Source: RGIG3994 sp045589735 | GTDB taxonomy: Bacteria; Bacillota; Clostridia; Oscillospirales; CAG-272 | Direction: 5' to 3' | DNA length: 14,449 nt | Assembly (NCBI GenBank): GCA_045589735.1 | Contig: JAZNPQ010000118.1 | Coordinates: 1 to 14,449 of the forward strand | In this document: positions 1 to 6,907 of the stretch, piece after piece | Numbering within the stretch: position 1 is the first letter of the stretch | Layout: every line of letters begins with the position of its first letter | The notes under the pieces: model-generated | The model's input: the letters and a program-made list of their open reading frames with translations, nothing else | What the model was told of the DNA's origin: nothing | Database searches by the model: none | Position numbers and translations under genes: made by a program

Positions 1-98
1 TTCTCTTCCTAGGAAGATCACAGCCGGCTGCGGTTCCGGCGCGAGACACCGAAATGACTTCGGCGGTTGGCGCGGAAACCGCACAAAAAGCGGAATAA
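1..98 (+). CDS. C-terminal tail of an unidentified upstream gene (partial)
   Basis: An open frame enters from the left edge (first complete codon at base 3) and ends at TAA 96-98, giving about 31 residues, rich in Ala, Glu and Thr, that end in AQKAE. The stop lies 22 bases before the EutN-like start, the spacing expected of an operon neighbour. Extended, low-complexity tails like this occur on some BMC shell and cargo proteins, but no domain is visible and I cannot name the gene. The other two forward frames give a stop almost at once or a basic, unconvincing peptide. The stretch is more GC-rich than the following genes. Confidence 0.45.
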   Translation, partial: LFLGRSQPAAVPARDTEMTSAVGAETAQKAE

Positions 99-120
99 AG
101 CGAGAAAGGAACGGTGAACA

Positions 121-372
121 ATGGTAATCGGAACCGTTGTAGGCAGTATTATTGCCACACGCAAAAATGAAAAACTTATTGGACAAAAGCTTCTCATAAT
201 TCGTCCCCGTGACGGAATGGATGAGAAGGGAGAGTTCGTTGCTATCGACAACGTAGGTGCGGGTATCGGTGAGACCGTACTTATCGCGAGAGGTTCGGCG
301 GCGAGAATTGGCTGCGGACTTGAAAATGCACCGATAGATGCCGCTATAGTCGGTATCGTTGACGAGGCTTAA
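121..372 (+). CDS. eutN: EutN/CcmL-family microcompartment vertex protein
   Basis: This 83-residue protein belongs to the EutN_CcmL family (PF03319), whose members form the pentamers that cap the vertices of polyhedral microcompartment shells. The family hallmarks are present: the start GTVVGSIIATRK, the KLIGQKLLII strand, the GxGIGETVLIARGSAAR turn, and the ending APIDAAIVGIVD. The length is close to the usual 80-95 residues, so the protein is complete. An AAGGA ribosome binding site sits about 10 bases before the ATG. It is followed after 72 bases by the PduS-like gene and is co-directional with the rest of the BMC operon. The family is certain. Which compartment type it serves (propanediol, ethanolamine or glycyl-radical) cannot be told from this protein alone. 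Confidence 0.97.
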   Translation: MVIGTVVGSIIATRKNEKLIGQKLLIIRPRDGMDEKGEFVAIDNVGAGIGETVLIARGSAARIGCGLENAPIDAAIVGIVDEA

Positions 373-444
373 TTTTAATCTGTATGATTTTGAAATCGAG
401 AGATGAATCGCAAGGCTCATCCTTCGGAAAGGAAAGACATAGAA

Positions 445-1773
445 ATGGAACTTAACAAACTTAGCGAAATTATGCGTACTGCGGGTGTTGTCGGTGCCGG
501 TGGCGCGGGCTTTCCGTCTTATGCAAAACTGAATCAGGCAGCTGATACTATTATTCTCAACTGCGCTGAATGCGAGCCGCTCTTAAAGCTACACCGTCAG
601 GTGCTTGCGCGCTACGCTGACGAAATTATGATGACCCTTCAGGAAATCGCAGATACTCTTGATGCAGAGCAGGTAATTATTGCCGTAAAGCCTGCGTATG
701 AGGAAGCGGTAAATGCGGTCAAAGCTAACCTTGATAAATACAAAAAGGTAAAGATCGGATATCTTCCCGAAATTTATCCTGCGGGTGACGAGGTCGTTAC
801 CATATACGAGACCACGGGACGTGTTGTAAATCCCGGCGCGCTTCCGATAACTGTCGGTTGTATCGTATATAACGTTGAGACTATCTACAACGTATATCGT
901 GCATGGAAGGAAAACGCACCTGTAACCCATAAGTTTATCACCATTGCGGGTGAGGTGAAAAATCCCTGCACATTCTACGCACCTCTCGGTGTTACGTACG
1001 GTGAGCTTATAAAGCTTGCGGGCGGATATACCTGTGACGATCCTGCACTTATCGCAGGCGGACCTATGACGGGTATGATGACGACAGAAAATGCAGTCGT
1101 TACAAAGACATCTAATGCCGTTCTCGTTATGACGAAGAACGCATACATAGTACAGAAGCGTATCACACCTATCACTATCAGCACAAAGCGCGCTATGGCG
1201 GCTTGCTGTCAGTGCAGAATGTGTACAGACCTTTGCTCGCGTAATCTGCTCGGTCATCCCATCGAGCCCCACAAGATCATGCGTGCGGCTGCTTCGGGCG
1301 TAACCTCCGACAGCGCGGCGTTCCTCGGAACATTCTCCTGCTCCTCTTGCGGACTTTGCGAAATGTATGCTTGCGGACAGAATCTTAATCCCAGAAGCAT
1401 TATAGCCGAAATCAAGGGCGGACTCCGTAAAAACGGAATTATGCCTCCTCGCGGTGTTGAGGCAGATCCCGTTAACTCGACACGTGAGTTCAGAAAGGTT
1501 CCAATGTCGCGTCTTATCGCAAGACTTGGTCTTGCAAAGTATGATGTGCCGGCACCTATCGTGGATGTGAAGATCCCCGCCAAGAAGGTTCAGATCATGC
1601 TTGGACAGGGAATAGGCGTTCCTTCTTCTGCTGCTGTTAAGGTTGGAGATGCTGTAAACGCAGGCGACGCTCTCGGCGTATTTACGCCCGATAAGCTCGG
1701 TACGTCGGTACATTCTCCGATAAACGGTAAGGTCGTTGAGGTAACAGACCGTTACGTTGCTGTAAAGGCATAA
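445..1773 (+). CDS. pduS: PduS-like microcompartment flavin/iron-sulfur oxidoreductase (RnfC-type)
   Basis: This 443-residue protein matches PduS, an RnfC-related flavoprotein associated with BMC interiors that moves electrons from NADH and was described as a cobalamin reductase in the Pdu system. Visible signatures are a glycine-rich nucleotide/flavin loop (GVVGAGGAGFP, residues 14-24), a NCAECEPLLK segment, a central YPAGDE motif, and two cysteine clusters for [4Fe-4S] centres: CxxCxxCxxxC at C254/257/260/264 and CxxCxxCxxxxC at C299/302/305/310. A C-terminal barrel-sandwich domain ends in SPINGKVVEV. I chose the ATG at 445 over the in-frame ATG at 403. Site 445 has a good AAAGGAAAG ribosome binding site 8-9 bases upstream and gives a PduS-like N-terminus; 403 has no properly spaced site. 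In a B12-independent compartment it could instead serve general electron transfer. Confidence 0.93.
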   Translation: MELNKLSEIMRTAGVVGAGGAGFPSYAKLNQAADTIILNCAECEPLLKLHRQVLARYADEIMMTLQEIADTLDAEQVIIAVKPAYEEAVNAVKANLDKYKKVKIGYLPEIYPAGDEVVTIYETTGRVVNPGALPITVGCIVYNVETIYNVYRAWKENAPVTHKFITIAGEVKNPCTFYAPLGVTYGELIKLAGGYTCDDPALIAGGPMTGMMTTENAVVTKTSNAVLVMTKNAYIVQKRITPITISTKRAMAACCQCRMCTDLCSRNLLGHPIEPHKIMRAAASGVTSDSAAFLGTFSCSSCGLCEMYACGQNLNPRSIIAEIKGGLRKNGIMPPRGVEADPVNSTREFRKVPMSRLIARLGLAKYDVPAPIVDVKIPAKKVQIMLGQGIGVPSSAAVKVGDAVNAGDALGVFTPDKLGTSVHSPINGKVVEVTDRYVAVKA

Positions 1774-1824
1774 AAAATAGGTTCGTATTTTACGTATTTG
1801 TAATAGTAAAGGACGGTATATAAT

Positions 1825-2376
1825 ATGATAAACAAAGCTTTAGGTATGGTTGAGTATCAGACAGTCAGCGCAGGTATTACAGCTGCCGACCTTATGATAA
1901 AGACCGCAAATGTAGAAATTCTCCAGTCATCGGTAGTTTGCCCCGGTAAGTATATCACAATTATTACAGGTGAGCTTTCCGCTGTTGCCGCGGCTATCGA
2001 TGCTGCAAAGGTACAGCTCGGAGACAGACTGACAGATTCGTTTGTTCTGGGTAATCCTCATGACGATATTTTCCCCGCTATATACGGCGGTGCTGTAGTT
2101 GAAGACGCAAAGGCACTTGGCGTTCTTGAAACATTCTCGGCTCCCGCAATCATCGTTGCAGCCGATACGGCAGCTAAGACGAGTGACGTATCTCTTATTG
2201 AGCTTCGTATCGCTCGCGGTATGTGCGGTAAGTCATATATGCTTCTCACAGGTGACGTTGCAGCAGTCAGCGCAGCTATCGAGAGCGCAAAGAACAGAGT
2301 AGGTGAAGACGGACTTCTCCTTGATACCACAGTTATCCCGAACCCCGACAAGAGCCTTTGGGCTTCGATACTTTAA
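1825..2376 (+). CDS. pduT: PduT-like tandem-BMC shell protein with iron-sulfur cysteine
   Basis: This 183-residue protein has two BMC domains (PF00936) in tandem, residues about 4-90 and 97-180. That is the architecture of PduT, whose pseudohexameric trimers carry a central [4Fe-4S] cluster in the shell facet. Salmonella PduT is about the same length and binds the cluster through Cys38 in a CPGK motif; here the equivalent is Cys39 in VVCPGKYI. The first domain starts KALGMVE and the second LGVLETFSAPAII; the end (TVIPNPDKSLW) also matches the family. An AAAGGA site precedes the ATG by about 11 bases. The gene follows pduS directly, as expected if the two exchange electrons across the shell. 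The DeoR gene starts 9 bases downstream. Confidence 0.95.
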   Translation: MINKALGMVEYQTVSAGITAADLMIKTANVEILQSSVVCPGKYITIITGELSAVAAAIDAAKVQLGDRLTDSFVLGNPHDDIFPAIYGGAVVEDAKALGVLETFSAPAIIVAADTAAKTSDVSLIELRIARGMCGKSYMLLTGDVAAVSAAIESAKNRVGEDGLLLDTTVIPNPDKSLWASIL

Positions 2377-2385
2377 GGGTTAACT

Positions 2386-3144
2386 ATGCTTCCTATTGAG
2401 AGAAGAAACGAGATACTTCAGAAGCTGATGCTCGACGGCAGAGTCGTTGTCGGTGAGCTTGCCGAAAAATACGGAGTAACCGAGGAGACTATCAGACGAG
2501 ATCTTGAGCGTCTTGAGGACGACGGATACGCAAAGAAAACTTACGGTGGAGCTGTTAGAAATGACAGTGTAACGGGAGAGCTTCCTTATACTGTCAGAAA
2601 GCAGACCAACGTTGGCGGAAAGAAATATATAGCGGAAATAATAGGTTCTCTTATTCAGGACGGCGATAGTCTTTTGCTTGACGGAAGTACAACGGCACTT
2701 TTCACAGTTAAGAGTATATTCGCAAAAGAGAATCTCACTATAATTACAAATTCTGTAGAGATGCTTCTCGATCTTCCCCAAGGACACAACTGGAATATTA
2801 TTTCCACAGGCGGATTTTACCGAAGTGAGTCAATGGCGTTTTACGGAAACGCGGCTGAAGAGAAAATTCGCAATTATCATACAGATTATGCGATCCTTTC
2901 CTGCAAGGGAATGGATATTGATAATGGAATAACCGACACAAGAGAGCAGTTTGCCGAGCTGAAAAAATCCTTTTTCGGTTCTGCAAGAAAGGTTATACTT
3001 GCTGTCGATCACACAAAATTCGACAAAATTTCTTTTGTTCATTTCGGCGATTTTGATGACATCGACGTAGTAGTCACGGACATAGAGCCTGATGAGCGTT
3101 GGAAGCATCTTTTTGCTGAAAGAAATATTGAACTTTATTATTGA
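2386..3144 (+). CDS. DeoR-family transcriptional regulator
   Basis: This 252-residue protein has the full DeoR layout: an N-terminal winged helix-turn-helix (residues 6-57, with RRNEILQKL, GELAEKYGVTEETIRRDLERL and the wing KKTYGGAV), then a DeoRC sensor domain (about 76-232) with DGSTTAL, TNSVEML, STGGFY, the CKGMDIDNGITD segment and the conserved HTKFDK. Members usually repress carbohydrate operons and release DNA on binding a sugar phosphate. The start codon lies 9 bases after the pduT stop, with an AAGGG site overlapping that stop, so it is translated within the BMC operon and probably autoregulates it. A DeoR repressor inside a BMC operon points to a sugar-derived inducer such as a fucose or rhamnose intermediate. 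That last step is inference. Confidence 0.95.
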   Translation: MLPIERRNEILQKLMLDGRVVVGELAEKYGVTEETIRRDLERLEDDGYAKKTYGGAVRNDSVTGELPYTVRKQTNVGGKKYIAEIIGSLIQDGDSLLLDGSTTALFTVKSIFAKENLTIITNSVEMLLDLPQGHNWNIISTGGFYRSESMAFYGNAAEEKIRNYHTDYAILSCKGMDIDNGITDTREQFAELKKSFFGSARKVILAVDHTKFDKISFVHFGDFDDIDVVVTDIEPDERWKHLFAERNIELYY

Positions 3145-3171
3145 CGTATTTGTCAGATTAAGGATTAACAA

Positions 3172-4308
3172 ATGAACGTATTTGAAATAAGACCCAAGGT
3201 TTATTTCGGTGAAGATTCCTTGAATGCACTTTCCGAGATATCGTCTGAAAGCGCAGTCATCTTCACGGATGCCTTTATGAAGAAATCGGGTAATGCCGAT
3301 AAAATTGCATCGCTTATGACAGGATGCAAAAAAATAAGCATATATTCTGAGATCATACCCGACCCTCCCGTCGAGCTTATTGCCAACGCGCTCGGATTCC
3401 TGCTTAACGCCGATGCGGATACCGTTGTCGCACTTGGCGGCGGTTCGTCGATAGACGCGGCAAAGTCTACCATACTTATGTATGCAAAGAAGACCGGAAA
3501 GCAGCTTCCTCTTATTGCTGTTCCCACAACGAGCGGTACCGGAAGTGAGGTCACAAAGTTCGCGGTTATAACCGACAGAGAAGCCGGTGTAAAATATCCT
3601 CTCGTTTCGGATAAGCTTCTTCCAAACGTAGCGATACTGTCTGCAGACCTTACAATGAGTGTACCTGCTTCTATCACAGCGGATACGGGATTTGATGTTA
3701 TAACTCACGCGCTTGAGGCATATATTTCAACAGGCGCTAACGATTTTACCGACGCATTTGCAGAAAAAGCTCTTGAGCTTTGCTTTGAATATCTGCCGAG
3801 AGCCGTTAAGAACGGTAATGACAGAGAGGCACGCGAAAAGATGCACACTGCGTCCTGCCTTGCCGGTATGGCGTTCAATGATGCGAGTCTTGGAGTAAAT
3901 CACGGTATAGCACACGCGCTTGGCGCGATTTTCCATATTCCTCACGGACGTGCAAATGCAATGATGCTGCCTCACGTTATGGCGTACAATGCAGAGCTTG
4001 ACATTGCAGGATACGGAAAAGAGGTATCGTTAGCTTGCGCTAAGATGGCGAAGATAGCAAGATTTGTAGGACTTCCCGCATTCTCACCGAAGCAAGCGGC
4101 TGCCAATCTCGTTAATGAGATAAAGAAAATGTCAAAGGAGCTTGGTATTCCTCAGACACTTTCAGACGTAGGCGTTTCTATGAGTGATTACAACAAGCAT
4201 AAAGCGCATATAGTAAAGAGCGCGGTAAACGATGCTTGCACCGTAACTAACCCCAGAAAAATTGATGCGTCTGCCGTAGAGAAGATACTTAAGGGAATAG
4301 AAAAATAA
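3172..4308 (+). CDS. pduQ: PduQ-like iron-containing alcohol dehydrogenase
   Basis: This 378-residue group III iron-dependent alcohol dehydrogenase (PF00465) is close in length to PduQ (about 370). It would reduce an aldehyde to its alcohol with NADH and so regenerate NAD+ inside the microcompartment. The Rossmann-like domain carries GGGSSIDAAK (from G89) and PTTSGTGSEVT. The expected metal ligands are D175 and H179 (DVITH), H244 (VNHG) and H258 (IPHG). PduQ-like blocks include DFTDAFAEKA, a KMHxASxLAGMAF segment and a late TNPRK. A site with AAGGA lies 7 bases before the ATG, and the gene is the last before a strong terminator. EutG and FucO are related alternatives; the PduS/PduT context and the block similarities favour PduQ. 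Confidence 0.9.
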   Translation: MNVFEIRPKVYFGEDSLNALSEISSESAVIFTDAFMKKSGNADKIASLMTGCKKISIYSEIIPDPPVELIANALGFLLNADADTVVALGGGSSIDAAKSTILMYAKKTGKQLPLIAVPTTSGTGSEVTKFAVITDREAGVKYPLVSDKLLPNVAILSADLTMSVPASITADTGFDVITHALEAYISTGANDFTDAFAEKALELCFEYLPRAVKNGNDREAREKMHTASCLAGMAFNDASLGVNHGIAHALGAIFHIPHGRANAMMLPHVMAYNAELDIAGYGKEVSLACAKMAKIARFVGLPAFSPKQAAANLVNEIKKMSKELGIPQTLSDVGVSMSDYNKHKAHIVKSAVNDACTVTNPRKIDASAVEKILKGIEK

Positions 4309-4320
4309 TAATGTGGTATA

Positions 4321-4364
4321 AAAAGCAACAACAGTTAAGAAGGCTTGACTGTTGTTGCTTTTTT
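4321..4364 (+). terminator. Strong Rho-independent terminator closing the BMC operon
   Basis: A perfect 15-bp inverted repeat, 4321-4335 paired with 4348-4362, encloses a 12-base loop. The right arm runs into six T residues (4359-4364). The left arm begins with four A residues, so the hairpin could also stop transcription on the opposite strand. It lies 12 bases after the pduQ stop and separates the BMC operon from the next promoter. Confidence 0.93.
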
Positions 4365-4387
4365 ATATGTGAATTGTTAGTATATCA

Positions 4388-4416
4388 TTGACAAAACAGA
4401 AAAAAAGTGATATCAT
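4388..4416 (+). promoter_or_regulatory. Sigma-A promoter with extended -10 for the CvpA-like gene
   Basis: A consensus -35 TTGACA (4388-4393), a 17-base spacer and a -10 TATCAT (4411-4416) preceded by TG at 4408-4409 (extended -10) form a near-ideal housekeeping promoter. Transcription should start near 4423, leaving a leader of about 65 bases, AT-rich and without an obvious riboswitch. The leader ends in a strong AAAAGGAG ribosome binding site at 4473-4480. Confidence 0.85.
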
Positions 4417-4487
4417 AAATGCACGTATATACTTTTTATAAAAATTCACAAATAATGTATAAATAACCTCTCAAAAGGAGATAAAAT

Positions 4488-5954
4488 ATGTCGGTTGCGC
4501 TGTTTTCAATATCAATTTTTTTGGTAGCCGCAGTATGCATGGCTTTCGGAATAATAAACGGAATAAAAAAAGGACTTATAAGGTCGGCAATATCCTTCGC
4601 CGTGACGCTTTGCTCAATGATTACTGCCGGAGTTGTAGCTGTGCTTATCTCAAAAGCTCTTTCCGACGTATTATATGACTTGGTTGAATCTACCGGTCTT
4701 ACTGACGGATTATCCGATATGGATGCGCTTGTATATGCTTATTCAAGAGCGATAGTAACGCCGTTTATGTTTGTAATACTGTTTGCGCTGATAATCTTGA
4801 TTTTCGGTGCAATAATGAAGATAATACTTAATACAAAGCTGAAAAAGCTTTCGGATGACAGTAAAACAGTACCCGAGAATGCACCTTGGCATATAAAACA
4901 TTCGACTCTTTTAGGCGCAATAGTAGGCGGAATCAGTGGATTTATAGTTGCGGCAGCTATAACCTCACCTATAAGCGGAACTCTTAAGGTTGCGGACGTA
5001 TTTATAGATTGCGTCGAGCATCAGGAGCTTCTAAAAAAGGAGTTTAACCTAAAGGAAAAGGACCTTGAAGAAATAAAAAAATACACCAAGGATATTCCTT
5101 CGTCTGTACTTTACGCTTGTGGCGGTAAGCTTGTTTATGATTCGGTTGCCAAAACAGAGCTTAACGGAAAAAATATAACTCTTACGGGCGAGGCTGAAAA
5201 TATAACGGTTCTATTAAACGATTTTATTGAAGTGCTTCCTGTAATCAGTGAATACGATCACGTTTCCGATAAGGAGATTGCTGCTATAGAAAAGCTGAAG
5301 GCTGATATAAATAAATCCGAGACATTTAAATATGTGGCGGCGGCATTCCTTTCTCAGGCAGCCGAAAATTGGCTGGAAGGAAAAACTTACGCAGGGATAT
5401 CAAAGCCTGCACTTGGCGAGGATGTTCAGCCCGTGATGGATGAATTGCTTGAGGTCGCAGCTACAACCACACCCGAGACCGTCTCGGTAGATATTGTCAC
5501 TGTTTTAAACGTCTACCTGATATTTGCGGAAAACAAGGATGTATTTGATGCGGGAGATTTTGAGACGATATATGAGGACGGAATACTTGAAAATATTTGC
5601 AACGAGCTTATAAGCAATCAAAGGACAGGGCATCTTGTGGATGTTATTGCCGACATAGCGTTTGAAACTGCGGCGGAATACATAAAGACCTCCCTTATGG
5701 AAAAAAACACCTACAGCGAATTTAAATCGGATATTGCCGATATAATGAACACTGCTAAGGATTATGCGTATGAGGACCGTGTCGAGTTGATTTCATCTGC
5801 CATTTCCGATAAGGTAAGCGATGAAGGCTACACGTTGCCGCTCGATGTCGCTGAAACCATAGCAAAGACTATGCTCAGTGAGATATCCTACAGTGAGGGA
5901 AGCATAACCGCTGACCGTATAGACGAATTTTTGAATTATTATATAGGCGAATAA
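4488..5954 (+). CDS. CvpA-like membrane protein with long C-terminal domain
   Basis: This 488-residue protein begins with four predicted membrane segments (about 4-23, 34-55, 93-114 and 141-160). The spacing and the motifs GIINGIKKGLIR after the first segment and LLGAIVGGISGF in the fourth resemble CvpA-family proteins (PF02674), which lie in the inner membrane and are linked to colicin V export, envelope integrity or biofilm traits. Ordinary CvpA proteins are about 160-190 residues. This one adds about 320 mostly helical, acidic residues (165-488) that I do not recognise. No signal peptide cleavage site is evident. It has its own strong promoter and ribosome binding site and is the first gene after the BMC terminator. 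Whether it works with the downstream AAA+ cluster is unknown; no strong terminator separates them. Confidence 0.65.
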   Translation: MSVALFSISIFLVAAVCMAFGIINGIKKGLIRSAISFAVTLCSMITAGVVAVLISKALSDVLYDLVESTGLTDGLSDMDALVYAYSRAIVTPFMFVILFALIILIFGAIMKIILNTKLKKLSDDSKTVPENAPWHIKHSTLLGAIVGGISGFIVAAAITSPISGTLKVADVFIDCVEHQELLKKEFNLKEKDLEEIKKYTKDIPSSVLYACGGKLVYDSVAKTELNGKNITLTGEAENITVLLNDFIEVLPVISEYDHVSDKEIAAIEKLKADINKSETFKYVAAAFLSQAAENWLEGKTYAGISKPALGEDVQPVMDELLEVAATTTPETVSVDIVTVLNVYLIFAENKDVFDAGDFETIYEDGILENICNELISNQRTGHLVDVIADIAFETAAEYIKTSLMEKNTYSEFKSDIADIMNTAKDYAYEDRVELISSAISDKVSDEGYTLPLDVAETIAKTMLSEISYSEGSITADRIDEFLNYYIGE

Positions 5955-6027
5955 ACTGTTTTGTAACAGATTAATGTGCAAGGCTGTATCTATAGGTCGG
6001 TATACGCCTCACACAAACGATTTTTTA

Positions 6028-6055
6028 TGCCACCATATACGGTGAAATGGAGATT
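6028..6055 (+). repeat. Hairpin plus AATGGAGATT module, copy A
   Basis: The sequence reads TGCCACC, a short loop, GGTGA, then AATGGAGATT. The CACC/GGTG arms can pair at 6031-6034 and 6041-6044. It resembles copy B at 6180-6209 in order and spacing: TGCCRCC, loop, GGYG, AATGGAGATT. GGAG at 6049-6052 is well placed as a ribosome binding site for the GTG at 6059. Confidence 0.6.
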
Positions 6056-6058
6056 AGC

Positions 6059-6163
6059 GTGAAGAATTGTTATGATGTGTGCGAAATTTACCTGTCACGC
6101 TATCAAATTCAAACTAAAAATGGGACCCAACCCCATTTTTGTTTGCAAAGCAAACACGTTTGA
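6059..6163 (+). CDS. Possible 34-codon small ORF inside the repeat region
   Basis: A frame from GTG 6059 to TGA 6161-6163 encodes 34 residues beginning MKNCYDVCEIYLSRYQ, with cysteines at positions 4, 8 and 28. A GGAG ribosome binding site lies 6 bases before the GTG. Against it being a gene, most of the frame overlaps the inverted repeat at 6101-6175, so its codons may simply reflect a structured repeat. I have no family for it. Treat it as a candidate only. Confidence 0.25.
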   Translation: MKNCYDVCEIYLSRYQIQTKNGTQPHFCLQSKHV

Positions 6164-6175
6164 ATTTTATTGATA
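6101..6175. repeat. Branched inverted repeat (three-way-junction potential)
   Basis: An outer stem pairs TATCAA plus ATTCAAAC (6101-6114) with GTTTGAAT (6158-6165) and TTGATA (6170-6175), leaving a 4-base bulge. Inside it are two more perfect stems: AAAAATGGG 6116-6124 with CCCATTTTT 6132-6140 (7-base loop), and GTTTGC 6141-6146 with GCAAAC 6150-6155 (3-base loop). The GGG/CCC hairpin with its T-run could act as a weak terminator. The whole unit could be a mobile miniature repeat or a structured RNA. Confidence 0.6.
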
Positions 6176-6179
6176 TTTG

Positions 6180-6209
6180 TGCCGCCGCTATGGCGGCGGA
6201 ATGGAGATT
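6180..6209 (+). repeat. Hairpin plus AATGGAGATT module, copy B, supplying the downstream RBS
   Basis: A perfect 7-bp GC-only stem, CCGCCGC 6182-6188 with GCGGCGG 6193-6199, closes a TATG loop and is followed by AATGGAGATT. The GGAG at 6203-6206 is the ribosome binding site of the gene starting at 6212, 5 bases before its ATG. The hairpin ends three bases upstream of this site and could affect translation. Confidence 0.65.
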
Positions 6210-6211
6210 TT

Positions 6212-6907
6212 ATGGAAGTTCTTGATATTGTAATGTCTTATATTGCCAAAGGTATATTGGTGCTTGTATCTTTGTGCGTATACATATTGCTTGTAGGCAA
6301 TATTTATCCTATGCTGTTTATGCGTCTGCGTCGTGTTTCCGGTAAAAACGCCGACAGGGGAATAAAGAAATATGTTTTTCCGAGTGGCAGATGCGTCGTT
6401 TATGAGCCGGAGCTGAAAACAAGAAATTATATAGAGCAATATGAGCTTTTTTCGGTGAACGGTACTAAGTATATAAAATGCAAAATAAATGCGGCAATCA
6501 GAGATCTCTGCTATTACGTTTTGGTATACGACAACCGAGACAAGCTTGTTGATACTCTGAAAATATTTGAAGTGGTACAAAAAAACGGCTTTACAAGCTC
6601 TGTGAAGCTTCCGCATAATACGTCGTATGTGAATATTGTTCCTTATAAGGTTAATTCGGAGAACGTTTCAAAAAAGCTGCCCGTCTCGTATCCTACTGTA
6701 AACGTTGTCACATATTCACTTTGCCTCGTGATCACGACTGTTATTCAGGCATATGTGGCAAAATCACTCTTTGCATCACTTTTTGAAGGACTTCTTCCAA
6801 TAGAGAATGAAAACATTTTTGTTCCGGCGCTTCTTTTCGGTGTGATACTCGCCGCAGTATCGGTTGGAACGTATTATCATAGTATAACTAAGGTGAATAA
6901 GCGATGA
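6212..6907 (+). CDS. Unknown membrane protein, three TM segments and a cytosolic beta-rich domain
   Basis: I do not recognise this 231-residue protein. It has one membrane segment near the start (about 15-37) followed by basic RLRRVSGK, a soluble stretch of about 130 residues with alternating hydrophobic strands (YIKCKINAAI, YYVLVYDNRDK), and two more membrane segments (about 165-183 and 202-222). The basic patch after the first segment suggests that the soluble domain faces the cytosol. I chose ATG 6212 over the in-frame ATG 6170 because GGAG at 6203-6206 is correctly placed, while 6170 has no site and would run through the GC hairpin. Its stop overlaps the next start by 4 bases (ATGA), so the two are translationally coupled. 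The soluble domain resembles that of the next protein in pattern. Confidence 0.75.
   Translation: MEVLDIVMSYIAKGILVLVSLCVYILLVGNIYPMLFMRLRRVSGKNADRGIKKYVFPSGRCVVYEPELKTRNYIEQYELFSVNGTKYIKCKINAAIRDLCYYVLVYDNRDKLVDTLKIFEVVQKNGFTSSVKLPHNTSYVNIVPYKVNSENVSKKLPVSYPTVNVVTYSLCLVITTVIQAYVAKSLFASLFEGLLPIENENIFVPALLFGVILAAVSVGTYYHSITKVNKR

Larger units (their letters stand above)
5955..6211. other. 257-bp intergenic region rich in inverted repeats
   Basis: No convincing long gene lies here. A small 5-bp hairpin (CTGTT/AACAG, 5956-5969) follows the CvpA-like stop but lacks a T-run. The rest holds two copies of a hairpin/Shine-Dalgarno module (6028-6055 and 6180-6209), a branched inverted repeat between them (6101-6175) and a marginal 34-codon frame. 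I see no clear sigma-A promoter, so the downstream genes may depend on read-through or on an unrecognised start site. The arrangement looks more like an interspersed repeat element than a normal leader. Confidence 0.6.

Noticed and set aside
403..444. Upstream ATG for the PduS-like protein
   Set aside because: No properly spaced ribosome binding site; the extra 14 residues are not typical of PduS, while ATG 445 has a clear AAAGGAAAG site.
589..1713. Long antisense open frame opposite pduS (374 codons)
   Set aside because: It lies wholly within a confidently identified gene, has no recognisable domain and an implausible Cys/Arg/His-rich composition; it is a shadow of the pduS reading frame.
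2830..3708. Long antisense open frame opposite the DeoR and pduQ genes
   Set aside because: It spans two well-supported genes and their junction, has a Cys/Arg/Tyr-rich composition and no family resemblance.
6116..6140. Hairpin as a definite terminator for the CvpA-like gene
   Set aside because: The stem has only three G-C pairs and its T-run is part of the stem. It lies 160 bases after the stop and inside a larger inverted repeat, so termination is possible but not supported.
6170..6211. Upstream in-frame ATG for the first unknown membrane protein
   Set aside because: No ribosome binding site, and the added codons run through the GC hairpin and the Shine-Dalgarno sequence of the better start at 6212.
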